Shown: positions 13,624-17,387 of the stretch, piece after piece
Numbering within the stretch: the stretch's first letter is position 1
Layout of the letters: the number at the start of each line of letters is the position of its first letter
Origin: Bradyrhizobium sp.
GTDB lineage: Bacteria; Pseudomonadota; Alphaproteobacteria; Rhizobiales; Xanthobacteraceae
Assembly (NCBI GenBank): GCA_019243075.1
Contig: JAFAUV010000379.1
Span: forward strand, 1 to 17,387
DNA length: 17,387 nucleotides
Reading direction: 5' to 3'
Program-made: the position numbers and the translations under genes
Notes under the pieces: model-generated
The model's database searches: none
Told to the model about the DNA's origin: nothing
What the model saw: only the letters and a program-made list of their open reading frames with translations

Positions 13624-14439
13624 TCAATCCCATTTCGGCGCAAATCCGAAATCCGTGAGCCGGCCCTTGGCATTGGCGAGGGCGAAAATCCTGTCCATTT
13701 CCGCCCCGGAAAGCTCGAAATCAAAGATGTCGATGTTCTCGGACAGCCGCTCGATGCGCGAGGTGCGGGGGATCGCCGACACGTTCTGCTGCACCAGCCA
13801 GCGCAGGCAGATTTGCGCGGGGCTCTTGCGGTGCTCGCGGCCGATCCGGGTCAGGGTCGGGTCATTCTTGATCTTGCCCTTGGCGACGGGACTATAGGCC
13901 ACGAGCGCCATGCCGTTCGCCGCACAGGCTTGCCTCACCTTCGCCTGATCGAGATAGGGATGGTATTCGACCTGGTCGCAGACGAGTGGCACAGGCGAAG
14001 CCTTCACGGCCTCCTCGATCAAGGCGACGGTGAAATTCGAGACACCGATATGGCGCGCCAGACCCATCCGCTTCGCATGCGCCAGCGCGCCCAGCGTCTC
14101 CGCCAGCGGCACTTGCGGGTTGGGCCAATGCAGCAGCAACAGGTCGACCTCCGGCATGCGCAGCCTGACCAGGCTTTCCTTGGCCGAGCGCTCAAGATCG
14201 TTCGGCGCAAAATGCGTGGTCCAGATCTTCGTGGTCACGAACACGTCGTCGCGCCGGACCCCCGAGGCGCGCAGGCCATCGCCGACCTCGCGCTCGTTCT
14301 CGTAGACCTGGGCGGTGTCGATGTGACGATAGCCCAGTCTCAGCGCCTGCTCGACAATCCGCGCACAGGCTCGTCCGCGCAGTTCCCAGGTGCCGAGCCC
14401 GATCGCGGGAATTCTGGCACCGTGGGCTTCAACAAACAT
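13624..14439 (-). CDS. Aldo/keto reductase
   Basis: A 271-residue NADPH-dependent oxidoreductase of the AKR superfamily, TIM-barrel fold, likely reducing aldehydes or ketones such as methylglyoxal; the substrate is not determined. The catalytic tetrad is visible: D41 and Y46 in HIDTAQVYENE, K71 in TTKIW, and H104 in LLLHWP. GLGTWELRG near the start, GVSNF, and the cofactor-binding IPRTSRIERLSEN near the end are standard family signatures. It resembles 2,5-diketo-D-gluconate reductase-type members (DkgA/B). The ATG at 14439 (MFVEAHGARIPAIGLGTWE) gives the usual N-terminus, although the frame stays open to 14529; I see no strong Shine-Dalgarno. Confidence 0.94.
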   Translation of the reverse strand: MFVEAHGARIPAIGLGTWELRGRACARIVEQALRLGYRHIDTAQVYENEREVGDGLRASGVRRDDVFVTTKIWTTHFAPNDLERSAKESLVRLRMPEVDLLLLHWPNPQVPLAETLGALAHAKRMGLARHIGVSNFTVALIEEAVKASPVPLVCDQVEYHPYLDQAKVRQACAANGMALVAYSPVAKGKIKNDPTLTRIGREHRKSPAQICLRWLVQQNVSAIPRTSRIERLSENIDIFDFELSGAEMDRIFALANAKGRLTDFGFAPKWD

Positions 14440-14575
14440 GGGCGTGAACAATATGGGCGTGCCGAAATTGCATGAGCGCACCTTGTGATCGATTGCGCGC
14501 ATTATGTCCGGCCGCAAGCACACTGCCAAGCGCGATCCGATGGGTCTCGGTCTCGGCCTTTCAGGGTTTGGCGAG

Positions 14576-14872
14576 TCAGGATTTGGCCAGCGCCGCGAAG
14601 ACGGTGTCGGGCGCGTGGGCGATCACGGCAAGCAGGGCCCGCGCCGGTCCCCGCGGGGCACGCTTGCCCTGCTCCCAGTTCCGGATGGTTTCGACCGGCA
14701 CGCCGAGCCTTGCGGCAAATTCCTGCTGGGTGAGTTGCGCCCGGCGGCGCAGGTCGCGTACCACCGGGGTTCCCGCCTCTGTTGCCGCAGCAACGCCAGG
14801 CGTCAGCGGGAACTCCTGCCCGTCGCGCAATTCGACGATCCGTCCATCCGCTTTGAGCCGCAAGCGCTGCAT
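14576..14872 (-). CDS. Small HTH (XRE/Cro) regulator, antitoxin-like, no toxin partner seen
   Basis: A 98-residue DNA-binding protein. The helix-turn-helix lies at about 38-75 (RDLRRRAQLTQQEFAARLGVPVETIRNWEQGKR), with the typical LTQQEFA / VPVETIRNWEQG pattern. The protein resembles HigA/NadS-like antitoxins in size and in its LTQQEFAARLGVPVETIRNW core, and the N-terminal 35 residues look like a short separate region. No toxin-like ORF is next to it: the upstream gene is mgtE and the downstream gene is an aldo/keto reductase. AGGGG eight bases before the ATG supports the start. A consensus CtrA box (14913-14928) lies about 40 bases upstream of the start. Confidence 0.82.
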   Translation of the reverse strand: MQRLRLKADGRIVELRDGQEFPLTPGVAAATEAGTPVVRDLRRRAQLTQQEFAARLGVPVETIRNWEQGKRAPRGPARALLAVIAHAPDTVFAALAKS

Positions 14873-14912
14873 CGTGGCTGCCCCTAACCGCGAGCATCAT
14901 GCGGCAAGCGCG

Positions 14913-14928
14913 TTAAGGTTCGATTAAC
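14913..14928. promoter_or_regulatory. Consensus CtrA box upstream of the HTH gene
   Basis: TTAA (14913-14916), seven bases (GGTTCGA), then TTAAC (14924-14928). This matches the CtrA recognition sequence TTAA-N7-TTAAC of alphaproteobacterial cell-cycle control exactly. Its position, 41-56 bases before the HTH start codon, is that of a promoter element. Binding is inferred. Confidence 0.5.
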
Positions 14929-14931
14929 GAT

Positions 14932-14955
14932 AAAAGCCGCGGACGAAATTCGGCT
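14932..14955 (-). terminator. Weak terminator candidate after mgtE
   Basis: On the minus strand AGCCG (overlapping the mgtE stop codon) can pair with CGGCT after a loop of about 11 bases, followed by TTTAT. The stem is only 5 bp, so this is tentative. Confidence 0.3.
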
Positions 14956-16375
14956 ATTTCAGTCCAAACCACAGCGTCGCGATGCCGAGGAAGGAGAAGA
15001 AGCCGACCACGTCGGTGACCGTAGTGACGAAGGTTCCGGAGGCCACGGCGGGATCGGCACGCATCTTCTCGAGCACGATCGGAATCAGAATGCCGCCCAG
15101 CGCGCCGGCGACCAGATTGCAGATGATTGCGAGCCCGATCACCACACCGAGCCCCGGGATCTTGAACCAGACCACTGCGGCGACACCGGTGATGACGGCA
15201 AAGCCGACGCCGTTGACGAGGCCGACCAGGACCTCGCGCGTGGTAATGCGGAGCGCGTTGTTCGAACCGAGTTCGCGGGTCGCAAGCGCGCGCACCGCGA
15301 CCGTCATGGTTTGCGTGGCGGCGTTGCCGCCCTGGCTCGCCACGATCGGCGCCAGCACGGCGAGCGCCACCATCTTTTCGAGCTGTCCCTCGAACAGCCC
15401 GAGCACGGAGGACGCCAGAAACGCGGTGGCGAGATTGATCAAGAGCCAGTTGAAGCGGCCCTTGGCGATGGTCCAGAAATTGTCGGACAGCTCTTCGTCG
15501 CTGGTGACGCCGCCGAGCGCCTTGATCTCCTCGTCCGCTTCCTCCTCGATGACGTCGACGACGTCGTCGATGGTGACGACGCCGACCAGGCGATCCTCGG
15601 CGTCGACCACGGGCGCGGCGACCAGATTGTACTTGCCGAACAGGCGGGCGACCTCGACCTCGGCATCCTCGACCGAGACGCGGCGGCGGTCCTCCTCGAT
15701 CAGATCGGTCAGCGGCACCGGACGGCGGGAGCGCAAGAGCACGTCGAGCGGAACCGCGCCCTGCCAGCGCTTGGCGCCGTCGACCACATAGATTTCGTAG
15801 AAGCGATGGGGCAGATCGGGCGTCTCGCGCATGTAATCGATCGCCTGTCCCACCGTCCAATCCCTCGGCACGGCGATGAACTCGCTCTGCATCCGCCTTC
15901 CGGCGGAGCCTTCCGGATATTCCAGGCTGCGCTCGAGGACGTCGCGTTCCTGCGGCGGCAGCTTTTCGAGGATTTCCTCCTGATCCTCCTCATCAAGTCC
16001 TTCCAGCAATTCGACGGCATCGTCGGATTCGAGCTCGCGAACACCTTCCGCGACGGTCTCGGGTTCAAGCTCTTCGAGGATTTCCTCGCGGACGGTGTCG
16101 TCGACCTCGTTCAGCGCCGAAAAGTCGAAATCGGCCCCGGTCAGCTCCACCAGGCTGACGCGATCCTCGGCATCCAGCGCCGCGATCAGGTCGCCGAGAT
16201 CGGCCTCATGCAATTCGGCCACGACCTCGCGCAGGAAGGAGGCGTCCCGGGCCTTGATGCAGCGTGCGATTTCCTCGACGAATTCGGGACGGATTTCGCC
16301 TGCTTCATCGCGCATCGGAAAGCGATCGAGCATGGAGGCGTCGGCCGGGGCGGCAAGGTCCAAAGGTTCGGCCAT
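14954..16375 (-). CDS. mgtE: MgtE, magnesium channel/transporter
   Basis: MgtE is a dimeric inner-membrane Mg2+ channel gated by its own cytoplasmic Mg2+ sensor. The 473 residues show the family order: acidic N-terminal superhelical MgtE_N region (about 28-135, Glu/Asp/Leu repeats), two CBS domains (about 145-255, including LVGVVTIDDVVDVIEEEADEE), a plug helix, and about five TM segments from 308 to the end. The pore signature PIVASQGGNAATQT (343-356) and DPAVASG / TTVTD near the end supply the family's Mg2+-contacting aspartates, here D441 and D455. An in-frame GTG lies six bases upstream (16381), but GAGG at 16381-16384 sits 5 bases before the ATG at 16375, so the ATG is chosen. It diverges from the deacetylase gene; no Mg2+ riboswitch (M-box) is recognisable. 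Confidence 0.95.
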   Translation of the reverse strand: MAEPLDLAAPADASMLDRFPMRDEAGEIRPEFVEEIARCIKARDASFLREVVAELHEADLGDLIAALDAEDRVSLVELTGADFDFSALNEVDDTVREEILEELEPETVAEGVRELESDDAVELLEGLDEEDQEEILEKLPPQERDVLERSLEYPEGSAGRRMQSEFIAVPRDWTVGQAIDYMRETPDLPHRFYEIYVVDGAKRWQGAVPLDVLLRSRRPVPLTDLIEEDRRRVSVEDAEVEVARLFGKYNLVAAPVVDAEDRLVGVVTIDDVVDVIEEEADEEIKALGGVTSDEELSDNFWTIAKGRFNWLLINLATAFLASSVLGLFEGQLEKMVALAVLAPIVASQGGNAATQTMTVAVRALATRELGSNNALRITTREVLVGLVNGVGFAVITGVAAVVWFKIPGLGVVIGLAIICNLVAGALGGILIPIVLEKMRADPAVASGTFVTTVTDVVGFFSFLGIATLWFGLK

Positions 16376-16390
16376 GGTCACCTCGCCGGT

Positions 16391-16439
16391 TTGACAGAAT
16401 GTTGCAACCCGTTTGGGCTATTGCCGAGGCAATACCCAA
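16391..16439. promoter_or_regulatory. Strong palindrome in the mgtE/deacetylase divergent gap
   Basis: TATTGCC (16419-16425), GA, GGCAATA (16428-16434) is a perfect 16-bp palindrome. It is extended by TTGGG (16413-16417) and CCCAA (16435-16439) with one unpaired C at 16418. A perfect TTGACA at 16391-16396 points toward the deacetylase gene, but no -10 box is at the normal distance. The palindrome could be a shared operator or an RNA hairpin; the regulator is unknown. Confidence 0.4.
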
Positions 16440-16457
16440 TAGGCAACATCGAGCGCA

Positions 16458-17276
16458 ATGCCAAATATGGACGGCCATCAGCAGGTCCGCGGCCTGATCG
16501 GGCTGGCGGTCGCAGCACCCTTGATCGCGCTATTTTCGAGCGCCACGCCCAGGCCCATCGACTGCCCGCGCGCGGGAACCCTGGGCACGTCGCGCGTGCT
16601 CAAGGTCGATGCCGTCTCCTTTCCGCAGGTCGGCCTGAAAATCTTCCCCCAGACCCTGCCGCTCAGGGATCACGAGGTCGTGCTGACCTTCGACGACGGC
16701 CCCTGGCCGCCGACCACGCCAAAGGTGCTGGACGCGCTGGCCAAGGAATGCGTGCGCGCCACGTTTTTCCTGATCGGCAAGCCGGCGTTGGAGCATCCTT
16801 CGCTGGTGCGACGGATCGCCGCCGCCGGCCACACCGTCGGTCACCACAGCTGGACCCATTTCAGCCTGTCGCGGATGCCGCAAAGCAACGCCTTTCACGA
16901 GATCGACGACGGCATCGCGGCCGTCGAAGAGGCCCTGCACGGGGTCGCGACCACGACACCGACGACACCCTTCTTCCGCTTTCCCGGCTTTGAGATGACC
17001 AAGGCCACGCAGGATTACCTGAGATCGCGCGGAATTGTGGTGTTCGCGACCGATATCTGGGCGAGCGATTGGAAGGCGATGACGCCAAGCTATGAATTGA
17101 AGCTTTTGATCCGCCGGCTCGAGGTCGCCCGCAAGGGCATCATCCTCTTGCACGACCCGCAGGGCCATACCGCGGCCATGCTTCCGGCTTTTTTACGATA
17201 TCTGCGCGACAATCATTATCATGTGGTTCACGTGGTGCCGACCGGGCCGGCCGTTGACTTTGACGGGGCACCCTGA
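16458..17276 (+). CDS. Polysaccharide deacetylase (NodB homology domain)
   Basis: A carbohydrate esterase family 4 enzyme, metal-dependent, that removes N-acetyl groups from chitin-like or peptidoglycan polymers. The 272-residue product has a hydrophobic N-terminal segment (about 10-28, signal peptide or anchor). The NodB domain from about 72 has motif 1 TFDDGPW (77-83; D79 and D80), motif 2 HHSWTH (metal ligands H130, H134), motif 3 RFPGF (174-178), W201-ASDW and motif 5 LLHD (230-233), all intact. It resembles peptidoglycan or oligosaccharide deacetylases; the true substrate is not clear. The ATG at 16458 is preferred, with a second in-frame ATG at 16467; the Shine-Dalgarno is weak (GAGCG). 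It is divergent from mgtE and ends 111 bases before the right edge, where I see no further gene. Confidence 0.92.
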   Translation: MPNMDGHQQVRGLIGLAVAAPLIALFSSATPRPIDCPRAGTLGTSRVLKVDAVSFPQVGLKIFPQTLPLRDHEVVLTFDDGPWPPTTPKVLDALAKECVRATFFLIGKPALEHPSLVRRIAAAGHTVGHHSWTHFSLSRMPQSNAFHEIDDGIAAVEEALHGVATTTPTTPFFRFPGFEMTKATQDYLRSRGIVVFATDIWASDWKAMTPSYELKLLIRRLEVARKGIILLHDPQGHTAAMLPAFLRYLRDNHYHVVHVVPTGPAVDFDGAP

Positions 17277-17387
17277 TCAGAACATAGGCGAAAGTCGATC
17301 CGTTAAGGTGGCGTTCAGACTTCATGTCCGACCGTCGGCTTCGGGTGATGGAATGCAGACGGTGCTTCATGGTCGGTAATCGTTTGT
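17277..17387. other. Right-edge non-coding sequence
   Basis: The last 111 bases hold no ORF with coding character. A one-mismatch CtrA-like site, TTAA-N7-TTCA, lies at 17303-17317. It could belong to a gene beyond the window. Confidence 0.2.

Noticed and set aside
15311..16993. A 560-residue plus-strand frame antisense to mgtE and running into the deacetylase region
   Set aside because: It overlaps two confidently identified genes in other frames and shows no domain; it is a shadow of the acidic MgtE coding sequence.

Overview
The window looks like a chromosomal housekeeping segment of an alphaproteobacterium of the Bradyrhizobium / Rhodopseudomonas / Nitrobacter group. This rests on the GC-rich codon use, the gene families present (phasin, MipZ, DUF1489, MgtE, SPOR-type D,D-carboxypeptidase) and two copies of a 45-50 bp palindromic element that I recognise as dispersed in Bradyrhizobium-type genomes. 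The genus is inferred from memory, not from a search. No rRNA, tRNA, insertion sequence, prophage or CRISPR array is visible.

Layout. 1-1711: clpS (-) with a long hairpin-rich upstream region, then a phasin gene (-) whose sigma70-like promoter carries two palindromic sites of the PhaR operator type. 1712-3635: a secreted D-alanyl-D-alanine carboxypeptidase (+) with a C-terminal SPOR domain and a strong terminator. 3808-6258: a likely three-gene minus-strand unit of alpha/beta hydrolase, VWA-domain protein and membrane J-protein; the J-protein ends in a domain very like mitochondrial Tim14/Pam18. 6592-8648: mipZ (-), the division-site ATPase, diverges from panC (+). 8654-11909, all minus: one palindromic repeat, DUF1489, a two-TM protein of unknown function, a 67-residue protein, a YidB-like protein and a glutathione S-transferase. 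12004-13593: a DUF599 membrane protein (+) converges, 3 bp apart, on a TolA/TonB-like envelope protein (-) that has a second palindromic repeat upstream. 13624-16375, all minus: aldo/keto reductase, a small HTH regulator with a consensus CtrA box upstream, and the Mg2+ channel MgtE. 16458-17276: a NodB-type polysaccharide deacetylase (+), divergent from mgtE across an 82-bp gap containing a strong palindrome.

Most genes are ordinary core functions: protein quality control, PHA granules, peptidoglycan and envelope, cell division, pantothenate and Mg2+. I do not see a clearly new multi-gene defence or biosynthetic system. The parts that best repay a second look are the phasin operator/promoter, the structured region upstream of clpS, the Tim14-like J-protein/VWA/hydrolase unit, the CtrA box before the orphan HTH gene, and the mgtE/deacetylase palindrome.
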